Assembly (NCBI GenBank): GCA_021800645.1
Contig: JAJYYT010000112.1
Span: 1-6,737 of the forward strand
Length of the DNA: 6,737 nucleotides
Source: Actinomycetes bacterium
GTDB taxonomy: Bacteria; Actinomycetota; Acidimicrobiia; Acidimicrobiales; RAAP-2
Direction: 5' to 3'
The translations under genes and the position numbers were made by a program. The notes under the pieces were generated by a model. The model saw nothing but the letters and a program-made list of their open reading frames with translations. It had not been told where the DNA came from and made no database searches. Below, piece by piece: positions 1 to 5,777 of the stretch. Each line of letters starts with the position of its first letter. Positions within the stretch are counted from its first letter, which is position 1.

Positions 1-918
1 GCGGCGTCGGGCGGCACCGCTCCTCGAGACGAGGCCAGCCCGGCGGACGCGCTCGGTGCCGACCCGTTCAGGCGGCGCAAGAGGCGCATGCTGCGAACCG
101 CGCGGGGTGCGATCATCACCTCGACGCTGAGCACCCTGGTCGTCATCGGGGGGATCGTCGCCGCGTTCGTCCTCGCACCGGGGAGCCGCCAGGTCCGTTC
201 GGTCTACTTCGACGTCCACGACATGTGGCAGGCGTTCCTCGGGGACCCGCACGCAGGCTTTTACTCCGTCGGCAAGGGGCTCGTGATCAACATCGAGATG
301 TTCATGATCGGAGAGGTGCTCATCCTGGGACTGGCGCTCGTGATCGCGCTCATCCGTCTATCCAGGTCGCCCCTGCTGTTCCCGCTGCGCATGATCGCCG
401 TCGCGTACGTGGACTTCTTCAGGGGGGTTCCGCTGATCCTCGTCATCCTGGCGATCGGGTTCGGCCTGCCCGCGCTCTACCTTCCCTTCGTGTCGAGCCA
501 ATCGGCGTTCGTCTACGGCGTGCTCGCCCTCGTGCTCAGCTACAGCGCCTATGTCTCCGAGGTCTACCGCGCCGGGTTCAATTCCGTCCCGCACAGCCAG
601 GTCGCGTCGGCCCGGTCGCTCGGGCTCCGCCCGCGTACGGCGATGCGCTACGTCGTCCTGCCCCAAGCGGTGCGGACGATCATCCCTCCGCTGCTCAACA
701 CATTCGTGAGCCTGCAGAAGGACACCGCACTGGTCGCGGTGCTCGGAGCGGTGATCGAGGCGAACCGGGCTGCCGAGATCTATTCGAGCACGGTGTTCAA
801 TTACTCGGGCTACACCGTCGCCGCGATCCTGTTCCTCCTGCTCACCATCCCACTTGCGCGCTTCACCGACCACCTGATCGCGCGTGACCGGGCTCGCCGG
901 CTCGCAGGGGTGCCGTGA
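1..918 (+). CDS. Polar amino-acid ABC transporter permease (HisM/GlnP type), 5' end cut by window edge
   Basis: Inner-membrane subunit of a polar amino-acid importer; it forms the channel that the ATPase downstream drives. Numbering from the ATG at 88 gives 276 residues. Seen: a hydrophobic segment at about 9-30, an extracytoplasmic stretch at about 31-62, then helices at about 68-92, 102-130, 139-157 and 242-258. DFFRGVPLIL (109-118) matches the family's FRG-T/V-PL signature. The EAA loop, which docks on the ATPase, spans about 157-196 with QVASARSLGL at 171-180 and VVLPQAVR at 189-196. Start: the frame stays open to base 1 with GC-rich third positions and no ATG, GTG or TTG before 88. The 29 extra codons encode a polar A/D/P-rich stretch ending in a basic DPFRRRKRR run. 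The true start is therefore probably outside the window; ATG 88 is the alternative and has only a weak AGAGG close by. The helix at 9-30 precedes the usual five-helix core and suggests an N-terminal extension. Substrate cannot be told from sequence. Confidence 0.93.
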   Translation, partial: AASGGTAPRDEASPADALGADPFRRRKRRMLRTARGAIITSTLSTLVVIGGIVAAFVLAPGSRQVRSVYFDVHDMWQAFLGDPHAGFYSVGKGLVINIEMFMIGEVLILGLALVIALIRLSRSPLLFPLRMIAVAYVDFFRGVPLILVILAIGFGLPALYLPFVSSQSAFVYGVLALVLSYSAYVSEVYRAGFNSVPHSQVASARSLGLRPRTAMRYVVLPQAVRTIIPPLLNTFVSLQKDTALVAVLGAVIEANRAAEIYSSTVFNYSGYTVAAILFLLLTIPLARFTDHLIARDRARRLAGVP

Positions 919-1703
919 GCCTCCGTGAGGTGCTCCCGGTGGTGAGAGCCCAGACGGCCGGGACCGCGCTCCGGATCGAAGGTGTGCACAAGTCCTTCGG
1001 CCAGAACCACGTCCTGAAGGGCATCGACCTCGCCGTCGACACCCACCAGGTGATCTGCCTCATCGGCGCCTCGGGCTCGGGGAAGTCGACCTTGTTGCGC
1101 TGCGTCGACCTTCTCGAGACCATCGACGCGGGAAGGATCGTGTTCTTCGGCCACGACATCACCCACCCCGACGTGGACGAGATCCTCGTGCGCCGGCAGA
1201 TCGGCATGGTCTTCCAGTCGTTCAACCTCTTCCCGCATCTGCGGGTGCTGCGCAACATCACGCTCGCGCCGGTGAAGGCGCTCGGCGTACCGGTGGCCGA
1301 GGCCGAGGAGGAGGCCATGTCCCTTCTTCGGCGGTTCGGTCTCGCCGACAAGGCCCGCGACTACCCCGACCGCCTCTCGGGAGGCCAGCAGCAGCGCGTC
1401 GCGATCATCAGGGCCCTGGCGATCCATCCGAGGCTCATGCTCCTCGATGAGGTGACCAGCGCGCTCGACCCCGAGCTCGTCGGAGAAGTCCTCGACGTCA
1501 TCAGGGAGCTGGCCCTCGCAGGGATGACCATGGTGCTCGCGACCCACGAGATGGGGTTCGCCCGCGAGATCGCGACGCGTGTGGTGTTCCTCGAAGACGG
1601 CGTCATCGTCGAAGAAGGGCCTCCGGTGCAGCTCTTCGACACGCCGAGGGACGTACGGACCAGGCGGTTCCTCGGCCGGGTCCTCGAAGCCGGCAGGATG
1701 TGA
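915..1703 (+). CDS. Polar amino-acid ABC transporter ATP-binding protein (GlnQ/HisP type)
   Basis: Cytoplasmic ATPase that powers the importer whose permease precedes it; 262 residues, slightly longer than the usual 240-250 because of about 18 extra N-terminal residues. All ABC motifs are intact: Walker A GASGSGKST (51-59), Q-loop Q101 in VFQSFNLFPH, signature LSGGQQQR (154-161), Walker B LMLLDE (174-179) with catalytic E179, D-loop SALD (182-185) and switch H211. The run DEVTSALDPELVGEVL (178-193) is characteristic of the polar amino-acid (PAAT) subfamily. The GTG start overlaps the permease stop as GTGA (915-918), so the two are translationally coupled; CAGGGG just before it can serve as ribosome binding site. 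No solute-binding protein follows, so it is presumably encoded upstream of the window or elsewhere. The family is certain; the substrate is unknown. Confidence 0.96.
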   Translation: MSLREVLPVVRAQTAGTALRIEGVHKSFGQNHVLKGIDLAVDTHQVICLIGASGSGKSTLLRCVDLLETIDAGRIVFFGHDITHPDVDEILVRRQIGMVFQSFNLFPHLRVLRNITLAPVKALGVPVAEAEEEAMSLLRRFGLADKARDYPDRLSGGQQQRVAIIRALAIHPRLMLLDEVTSALDPELVGEVLDVIRELALAGMTMVLATHEMGFAREIATRVVFLEDGVIVEEGPPVQLFDTPRDVRTRRFLGRVLEAGRM

Positions 1704-1704
1704 G

Positions 1705-1742
1705 ACCGGCGCCGCGGGCCCGGTGCTGACGGCTCGGCGTCA
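1705..1742. terminator. Possible terminator hairpins in the convergent gap between ATPase gene and gabT
   Basis: The 36 bases between two convergent genes contain two short inverted repeats. ACCGG (1705-1709) pairs with CCGGT (1720-1724). TGACG (1727-1731) pairs with CGTCA (1738-1742) around a six-base loop, the second arm overlapping the gabT stop codon. There is no T-tract on either strand, so a classic intrinsic terminator is not supported. High-GC actinobacteria often use hairpins lacking U-tails or Rho, so this is only a positional candidate. Confidence 0.25.
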
Positions 1743-3107
1743 CCCCAGCACGTCGACGGCCGCCTGTTCGAGGACGTCGAGTCCCTCGTCGAGCAGGTCG
1801 CCGCTGATGACCAGCGGCGGGAGCAACCGGATCACGTTGCCCCAGGTCCCACAGGTGAGCACGATCACGCCCTTCGCGTGGCACGCGCGCGCGATCGCCT
1901 GCGCGCTGCTCGCGTCGGGCCGCAGGCCGTCGGGGTCTGCGAGCTCGATCGCGAGCATCGCGCCGCGTCCGCGCACCTCTGCGATCCCGGAGTGCCGCTT
2001 CGCCATGGAGTCGAGCCGGGGACGGACCTGCGCCTCGATGCGGCGTGCCGCCGCCGGCAGGTCGAGCTCGCGCATGGTGCGGATCGCCGCGAGAGCGCCG
2101 GCGCACGAGACCGGGTTGCCTCCGTAGGTGCCCCCGAGCCCGCCCACGTGCACCGCGTCCATGAGCTCTGCGCGGCCGGTCACCGCCGCGAGCGGCAGCC
2201 CGCCGGCGATGCCCTTGGCCGTGGTCACGAGATCGGGTACGACGCCTTCGTGGTCGCACGCGAACCATGCACCGGTTCGGGCGAAGCCGGACTGGATCTC
2301 GTCCGCGACGAAGATGATCCCGTGCTCCGCGCACCACGAGGCGAGCGTCGGGAGGAAGCCCGGCGCGGGCACCACGAAGCCACCCTCCCCCTGGATCGGC
2401 TCGACGAGCACGCACGCGAGGTTCTCCGCCCCGACCTGCACGGAGAGCTGGTCGATCGCCCGGGCCGCGGCCTGTTCCCCGGTCATGCCCTTCGGATCGC
2501 GCAAGGGGTAGGACATCGGCACCCGGTACACCTCCGGGGCGAACGGACCGAAGCGGTCCTTGTAGGGAAAGTTCTTGGCCGTGAGGGCCATCGTCAGGTT
2601 CGTCCGCCCGTGGTACGCGTGGTCGAACACCGCGACCGCCTGGCGCCCGGTGGCGTGGCGCGCGATCTTGACGGCGTTCTCGACCGCCTCCGCGCCGGAG
2701 TTGAACAGCGCGGAGCGCTTCTCGTGCCGGCCTGGGGTGAGCTCCGCGAGCTCCTCGCAGACCGCCACGTAGCCTTCGTAGGGCGCGACCATGAAGCAGG
2801 TGTGGCTGAAGCGAGCCACCTGCTCGCTCACCGCCTCGATGAGCGCAGGCGCGGCGTGGCCGATCGACGTCACGGCGATGCCCGATCCGAGATCGATCAG
2901 GCAGTTCCCGTCGACGTCGCGCACGATCGCTCCTGCGGCGGCGTCGACGTACGTCTGGACCGTGCTGCTCACCCCTTGCGCGACCGCCCGGAGGCGCCTC
3001 GACGAGAGCTCTCGCGAGCGTGGTCCGGGGATCTCGGTGACGAGGACCCTCCGTTGGGGGATCTGGGGGGTCGCGTCGGGAGCGGCGTCTGCGTCGCGCT
3101 GGGTCAC
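1740..3107 (-). CDS. gabT: 4-aminobutyrate aminotransferase (class III PLP aminotransferase)
   Basis: Cytosolic PLP enzyme expected to move the amino group of GABA to 2-oxoglutarate, giving succinate semialdehyde and glutamate. It has 455 residues, against 426 in E. coli GabT; the surplus is mainly a polar N-terminal stretch of about 25 residues. Seen: cofactor phosphate-site NSGAEA (136-141), AYHGRT (164-169), EPIQGEGG (236-243), DEIQSGFARTG (269-279) whose D269 should bind the pyridine nitrogen, Schiff-base lysine K298 in TTAKGIAGG, GGTYGGNP (325-332), RGRGAM (379-384) and IRLLPPL (426-432). The resemblance to actinobacterial GabT (VTEIPGP, HTCFMVAPYEGYVAV, NLTMALTAK) is close throughout. 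Start: GTG 3107, preceded by a perfect AGGAGGT at 3113-3119 with a 5-base spacer. It is convergent with the amino-acid importer and divergent from the DUF72 gene, so probably monocistronic. No gabD partner is present. A related omega-amino-acid transaminase is possible, but GabT is the best call. Confidence 0.92.
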   Translation of the reverse strand: MTQRDADAAPDATPQIPQRRVLVTEIPGPRSRELSSRRLRAVAQGVSSTVQTYVDAAAGAIVRDVDGNCLIDLGSGIAVTSIGHAAPALIEAVSEQVARFSHTCFMVAPYEGYVAVCEELAELTPGRHEKRSALFNSGAEAVENAVKIARHATGRQAVAVFDHAYHGRTNLTMALTAKNFPYKDRFGPFAPEVYRVPMSYPLRDPKGMTGEQAAARAIDQLSVQVGAENLACVLVEPIQGEGGFVVPAPGFLPTLASWCAEHGIIFVADEIQSGFARTGAWFACDHEGVVPDLVTTAKGIAGGLPLAAVTGRAELMDAVHVGGLGGTYGGNPVSCAGALAAIRTMRELDLPAAARRIEAQVRPRLDSMAKRHSGIAEVRGRGAMLAIELADPDGLRPDASSAQAIARACHAKGVIVLTCGTWGNVIRLLPPLVISGDLLDEGLDVLEQAAVDVLG

Positions 3108-3112
3108 TGCGC

Positions 3113-3119
3113 ACCTCCT
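3113..3119 (-). promoter_or_regulatory. Strong ribosome binding site of gabT
   Basis: On the minus strand this reads AGGAGGT, a full seven-base match to the anti-Shine-Dalgarno, five bases before the GTG at 3107. It fixes the gabT start and excludes the longer minus-strand frames that run past it. Confidence 0.8.
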
Positions 3120-3128
3120 GGGACCGTG

Positions 3129-3145
3129 CGGCCGGCACCCGGCCG
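3129..3145 (-). promoter_or_regulatory. GC-rich inverted repeat in the gabT leader
   Basis: CGGCCGG (3129-3135) and CCGGCCG (3139-3145) are perfect inverted arms around a three-base loop. They lie between the candidate gabT -10 box and its ribosome binding site, so the hairpin would form in the 5' untranslated RNA. Both arms contain the self-complementary GGCCGG/CCGGCC core, which makes this easy to obtain by chance in GC-rich DNA. A role as operator or leader hairpin is speculative. Confidence 0.2.
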
Positions 3146-3154
3146 GCGTCGGCC

Positions 3155-3160
3155 AGTGTA
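3155..3160 (-). promoter_or_regulatory. Candidate -10 box of the gabT promoter
   Basis: The minus strand reads TACACT, fitting the TANNNT pattern of sigma-70-type -10 boxes common in high-GC actinobacteria. It lies in an otherwise GC-rich divergent gap, and the implied transcript would carry a leader of about 40 bases. No convincing -35 box is visible about 17 bases further upstream. I see no equally good box for the divergent plus-strand DUF72 gene. Confidence 0.35.
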
Positions 3161-3214
3161 GGCGGGCAGCCCGACTGGCATCGGGGGACGTGGCTCCCGA
3201 GGTAAGACGGGTGC

Positions 3215-3991
3215 GTGAGCATACGGATCGGGACGTCCGGTTGGCAGTACGCGCACTGGCGCAGCTCCTTCTATCCCGACGACCTCCCGGCGTCGCGCTG
3301 GCTCGAGTTCTACTCGAGGTCGTTCGACGCGGTCGAGGTCGACAACGCCTTCTACAGGCTTCCCTCCGAGGAGGTGTTCGAGCGCTGGCGCGACACGACG
3401 CCAGCGGGGTTCGAGATGGCGGTGAAAGCGAGCAGCTACCTCACCCACAGCAAGCGCCTCCGTGAGCCGCGCGAGCCGGTCGCTCGCTTGATGGAGCACG
3501 CCCGCCATCTCGGGCCGAAGCTCGGTCCGGTCCTCTTGCAGCTGCCGCCGACGATGCGTGTCGAGCGCAACCGTCTCGACGAGGCGCTCTCCTGCTTCGG
3601 ACCCGAGGTCCGCGTGGCGGTCGAGGTGCGCCACGACAGCTGGGACTGCGAAGCGGTGTGGGAGGTGCTCGCCGCTCACGGCGCCGCGTGGTGCGTGGCC
3701 GACTCGCCCTGGCGCCGATGGCCGCTGGTGCGGACGGCGGACTGGGGGTACCTCCGCTTCCACGAAGGCGTCGCGTCGCCTCGGCCCTGCTACGGCCGCC
3801 GGGCGCTCGCCGGCTGGGCGGACCGGGTCGCCGCAACGTGGCCCGATGGGGCCGACGTCTACGCCTTCTTCAACAACGATGCCTGCGCGTGCGCTCTGCA
3901 CGATGCACGCCTGTTCGCGATGGCGTGCAGGCGTGCGGGGCTCGAGACGACCAAGTTCCCGGCGCGCGGGGCGGTGAAGCTGTGCGAATGA
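3215..3991 (+). CDS. DUF72 (YecE-type) TIM-barrel-like protein
   Basis: Member of the DUF72 / YecE family, widespread soluble proteins with a predicted TIM-barrel fold and no settled function. Its 258 residues are normal for the family. The recurrent motifs appear in order: GTSGW (6-10), VEVDNAFYRLP (40-50), AVKASSYLTH (69-78), LLQLPP (107-112), VAVEVRHDSW (134-143), YLRFHEG (179-185) and YAFFNND (216-222). No signal peptide or membrane segment is evident, so it should be cytosolic. The start is GTG 3215, the only start codon before the first motif (residues 6-10) that leaves a full N-terminus; GAGGT at 3199-3203 is a rather distant (11-base) ribosome binding site. It is transcribed away from gabT and ends 21 bases before the convergent hydrolase, so it is likely a single-gene unit. 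Context does not reveal its role. Confidence 0.9.
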   Translation: MSIRIGTSGWQYAHWRSSFYPDDLPASRWLEFYSRSFDAVEVDNAFYRLPSEEVFERWRDTTPAGFEMAVKASSYLTHSKRLREPREPVARLMEHARHLGPKLGPVLLQLPPTMRVERNRLDEALSCFGPEVRVAVEVRHDSWDCEAVWEVLAAHGAAWCVADSPWRRWPLVRTADWGYLRFHEGVASPRPCYGRRALAGWADRVAATWPDGADVYAFFNNDACACALHDARLFAMACRRAGLETTKFPARGAVKLCE

Positions 3992-4015
3992 GCGGATCGC
4001 CCGGGGTGCCGTTCA
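3989..4015. terminator. Short inverted repeat at convergent gene ends
   Basis: TGAGCGG (3989-3995) can pair with CCGTTCA (4009-4015) as a seven-pair stem with one G-U wobble around a 13-base loop. The outer three pairs are simply the two facing TGA stop codons, so part of the symmetry is automatic. There is no T-tract. A shared terminator is possible in this 21-base gap but weakly supported. Confidence 0.15.
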
Positions 4016-4816
4016 GCCTGGTCGTTCCCCCTCGCCGGTGAGGTGACGCGCGAGGAAGCTCGCACTGATCTCGAACGCGTCGGGCGGGAGGTCCCCATGG
4101 CCGCCTGGATGGGCGACGAGGCGCTTGTCACGCGAGCCGAACGCCTCCCATAGCGCGATCGCGACGTCGTGCGGGAACATCGGGTCGTCCCACTGGACGA
4201 GGAACAGCACCGGGCACCGTACTGCGGGCGCGTCACGTGCGATACGGTCCTTCGTCGGGCCGGTCAGGCCCATGAGCCCGAGGACCGCCGCTGCGATGCG
4301 CTCGTCCGCGGCGACGACGGGAAGCCCCGTGATCGTCCCCATGGAGACGCCCCACCACCCGACCGGGCCGGCCCCGACGTCCGGGAGCTGCTGGAGCGCG
4401 TCGAGCGTCACGGACCAGTCGGCCACCATCTCGTCGGTCATCGCGTCGCCATCGTTCGCCCACAGCTGGGCGAACTCGGCCATGACGAGGGGGGACGACG
4501 CGGCGCGTCCGGCGCGGCGGTCGCCGTGGACCGGACCGTCGATCGCCGCCGAGGCGATGCCGTGGCGGAGCGCGAGACGTCTCGCCATGCCCACCACATA
4601 GCCCTGCCGCTTGGACCCCGACCCGCCGTGGCCGAGCAGCACGAGCGGCAGTGGGCTTCCGCCGGCCGGCGGCGTCCAGAGGAGCCCCGGCACGCGGCGA
4701 CCACCGCGGTCCACGTCGAAGCGGCGCTCCCTCACGCCGCCCGTGAGCACCTCCTCGGCGAGCCAGACGAGCTCCGGGCTGCAGGCGCTCTCGGGCACGG
4801 CGGTCACGCCCCGCAA
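4013..4816 (-). CDS. Alpha/beta hydrolase, dienelactone hydrolase-like
   Basis: Soluble serine hydrolase of the alpha/beta fold, 267 residues; the natural substrate (ester, lactone or thioester) cannot be read from sequence. Seen: oxyanion-hole HGG (63-65) in LVLLGHGGSGSKR, a lid-like insertion at about 98-128, the nucleophile elbow GVSMG (156-160) with S158, an acid in FLVQWDDP (D210 or D211), and histidine H240 in AHPGGHGD. The catalytic triad therefore looks complete. No signal peptide is evident. Start: TTG 4816 gives the full frame, with AAGG seven bases upstream; GTG 4807 and GTG 4798 are in-frame alternatives that would trim three or six residues. It begins 20 bases after the ferritin-like gene on the same strand and is probably its co-transcribed last gene. 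Its link to that gene's function is unclear. Confidence 0.9.
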   Translation of the reverse strand: MRGVTAVPESACSPELVWLAEEVLTGGVRERRFDVDRGGRRVPGLLWTPPAGGSPLPLVLLGHGGSGSKRQGYVVGMARRLALRHGIASAAIDGPVHGDRRAGRAASSPLVMAEFAQLWANDGDAMTDEMVADWSVTLDALQQLPDVGAGPVGWWGVSMGTITGLPVVAADERIAAAVLGLMGLTGPTKDRIARDAPAVRCPVLFLVQWDDPMFPHDVAIALWEAFGSRDKRLVAHPGGHGDLPPDAFEISASFLARHLTGEGERPG

Positions 4817-4836
4817 GCTACCGCCTTGCCTGCCGA

Positions 4837-5379
4837 TCAGAGCTCGCCCGAGTGGTGCTCGAGGAAGCGCAGGATCATCGAGTGCTTCTGGGTGTCGAGG
4901 ATCATAAGGTCGACGATCAGCGCCCAGAGCGTCGTCTCTTCGAACGGCCGAAGGCGCTTGCGGAGGTCTTCGAGCTCGTGACGGTCCTGGTCCTCCTGCT
5001 TTCTCATGCGCCGCGTCGCCGCGACGAGGCGCTCGTCGAGGTGCCAGCCGAGCGGGGGCACCGAGGTGTCGCCCCCGAGTGTGCCCCAGGCCATGGCTGT
5101 GGCTACCTCCACGAGCATGCGGTGGTGCCGCCGCTCGTCCTCCATGATGACGCCGATCAGGTATCGCGCCGCGGGGTCCGTCGCGGTCTTGCCCAGCTGG
5201 TCGTACTCGTCGAGCATGCGCCCTTCGTCGGCACCGTGGCGCGCGAGCAGCCCGACCAGCTCGCGGATGGTGGTGCTCGCACCCGTCGCCTGCAGCCCTT
5301 CGAGCGCGCGCTCGAACCCCGTCGGGGCCTCCGTGCCGGCCTCGTCGTCACCTGCCTGTGCCACGGGTCTGCCGTCCAC
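4837..5379 (-). CDS. Ferritin-like four-helix protein
   Basis: 180-residue protein with the pattern of a ferritin-like four-helix bundle, which usually binds a di-iron or similar metal site. Helices are predicted at about 36-62, 67-97, 115-143 and 146-176. Candidate ligands are E52 and E58 in helix 1, E80/E82 with H85/H86 in MEDERRHHRML (helix 2, containing ExxH), E129, H134 and E135 in helix 3, and D162 with H166 in LDTQKH (helix 4). Helix 4 has D-x3-H where E-x2-H would be typical, so metal binding is likely but not certain. Residues 1-35 are acidic, Gly/Ala-rich and probably flexible. Start: the frame is open far upstream through clpS, but GTG 5379 has GGAGGT (5384-5389) four bases before it, and the reading upstream of it is only clpS out of frame. 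It lies 35 bases after clpS and 20 before the hydrolase, suggesting an operon. I recognise no named subfamily; Dps-specific signatures are not evident. Confidence 0.78.
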   Translation of the reverse strand: MDGRPVAQAGDDEAGTEAPTGFERALEGLQATGASTTIRELVGLLARHGADEGRMLDEYDQLGKTATDPAARYLIGVIMEDERRHHRMLVEVATAMAWGTLGGDTSVPPLGWHLDERLVAATRRMRKQEDQDRHELEDLRKRLRPFEETTLWALIVDLMILDTQKHSMILRFLEHHSGEL

Positions 5380-5383
5380 GTCG

Positions 5384-5389
5384 ACCTCC
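5384..5389 (-). promoter_or_regulatory. Ribosome binding site fixing the ferritin-like start
   Basis: The minus strand reads GGAGGT followed by CGAC and then GTG. It is the only strong Shine-Dalgarno in this frame and lies in the 35-base gap after the clpS stop. It therefore decides between the short 180-residue protein and the implausible 418-residue reading that overlaps clpS and the epimerase. Confidence 0.75.
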
Positions 5390-5414
5390 GATCCCTGGTG
5401 TCGCGCGCTCGCAG

Positions 5415-5726
5415 CTACGCCTTTTCGACCCGCGCGAGCACGTTGCGCCGGCGCAGGGCCCGGACAGCCTGGCGCGCCTCTTCTTCCGGCATCACCGCGG
5501 CGAGCGCCTCGCCGGTGGTGTGGACGCGCATGGAGAGCGCTTCGGCCTCGGGCCGCGTGTAGCCGAAGAGCGCGATGCACGCCCGCTCGACCTCGTCGAA
5601 CGTCGTGAAGTCGCTGTCCATGATGATGACGGCGAAGTCCTGGTCGAAGAGCTCCCGGACCTTGTCCGCGACGTCGCCTTCCGCTTGCCGCCGGATGTCG
5701 ATGTCTGGAGGGGACAGCGGGCTCAT
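5415..5726 (-). CDS. clpS: ClpS-like N-degron adaptor with altered binding residues
   Basis: Small cytosolic protein (103 residues; E. coli ClpS has 106) of the family that delivers N-degron substrates to ClpA/ClpC-type AAA+ unfoldases. Aligning by eye from about residue 32 to 88 is gap-free against E. coli ClpS with an offset of 3: VIIMDSDFTTFDEV (33-46) matches VILVNDDYTPMEFV, VHTTGEA (68-74) matches VHYQGKA, and the C-terminus ends VEKA like LEKA. H69 (E. coli H66) and E82 (E79) are kept. N34, D35, M40, M62 and K84 become D37, S38, F43, S65 and A87, and about six residues are missing near 92-96. Substrate choice or partner may thus differ from the model protein. ATG 5726 has GAGGAG just upstream. 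It follows the epimerase by 51 bases and precedes the ferritin-like gene by 35. No clpA or clpC is in view. Family assignment is good; working adaptor function is inferred. Confidence 0.83.
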   Translation of the reverse strand: MSPLSPPDIDIRRQAEGDVADKVRELFDQDFAVIIMDSDFTTFDEVERACIALFGYTRPEAEALSMRVHTTGEALAAVMPEEEARQAVRALRRRNVLARVEKA

Positions 5727-5762
5727 GGCTCCTCGGCAGCTCGGACGGCCACTGGTTCCCGG

Positions 5763-5768
5763 ATTGTA
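5763..5768 (-). promoter_or_regulatory. Candidate -10 box upstream of clpS
   Basis: The minus strand reads TACAAT, one mismatch from TATAAT, in the 51-base gap between the epimerase stop and the clpS start. It stands out as AT-rich in very GC-rich surroundings. The implied leader is about 30 bases. No -35 hexamer is recognisable 16-18 bases upstream, where the sequence is epimerase coding DNA. It would let clpS, the ferritin-like gene and the hydrolase be expressed apart from the epimerase. Confidence 0.4.
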
Positions 5769-5777
5769 CCGAGGCCG

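Noticed and set aside
810..1547. A 245-codon minus-strand frame opposite the ABC ATPase gene
   Set aside because: Asp/Glu/His-rich shadow with no family pattern; the plus strand carries all ABC motifs.
1878..3161. A 427-codon plus-strand open frame opposite gabT
   Set aside because: Rich in Arg, Ala, His and Asp with no motif. It is the expected shadow of a GC-rich gene on the other strand, where gabT motifs are unmistakable.
1603..3222. A 539-codon minus-strand frame overlapping gabT in another frame
   Set aside because: Arg/Pro/Gly-rich low-complexity translation, overlaps gabT fully and runs into the ATPase gene; a frame shadow.
3989..4015. TGA...TCA symmetry at convergent gene ends as a special regulatory palindrome
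   Set aside because: Two facing TGA stop codons create this symmetry automatically; only four further pairs add to it. Listed only as a weak terminator candidate.
4852..5562. A 236-codon plus-strand frame opposite the ferritin-like and clpS genes
   Set aside because: Mirrors those genes and has no own ribosome binding site or recognisable domain.
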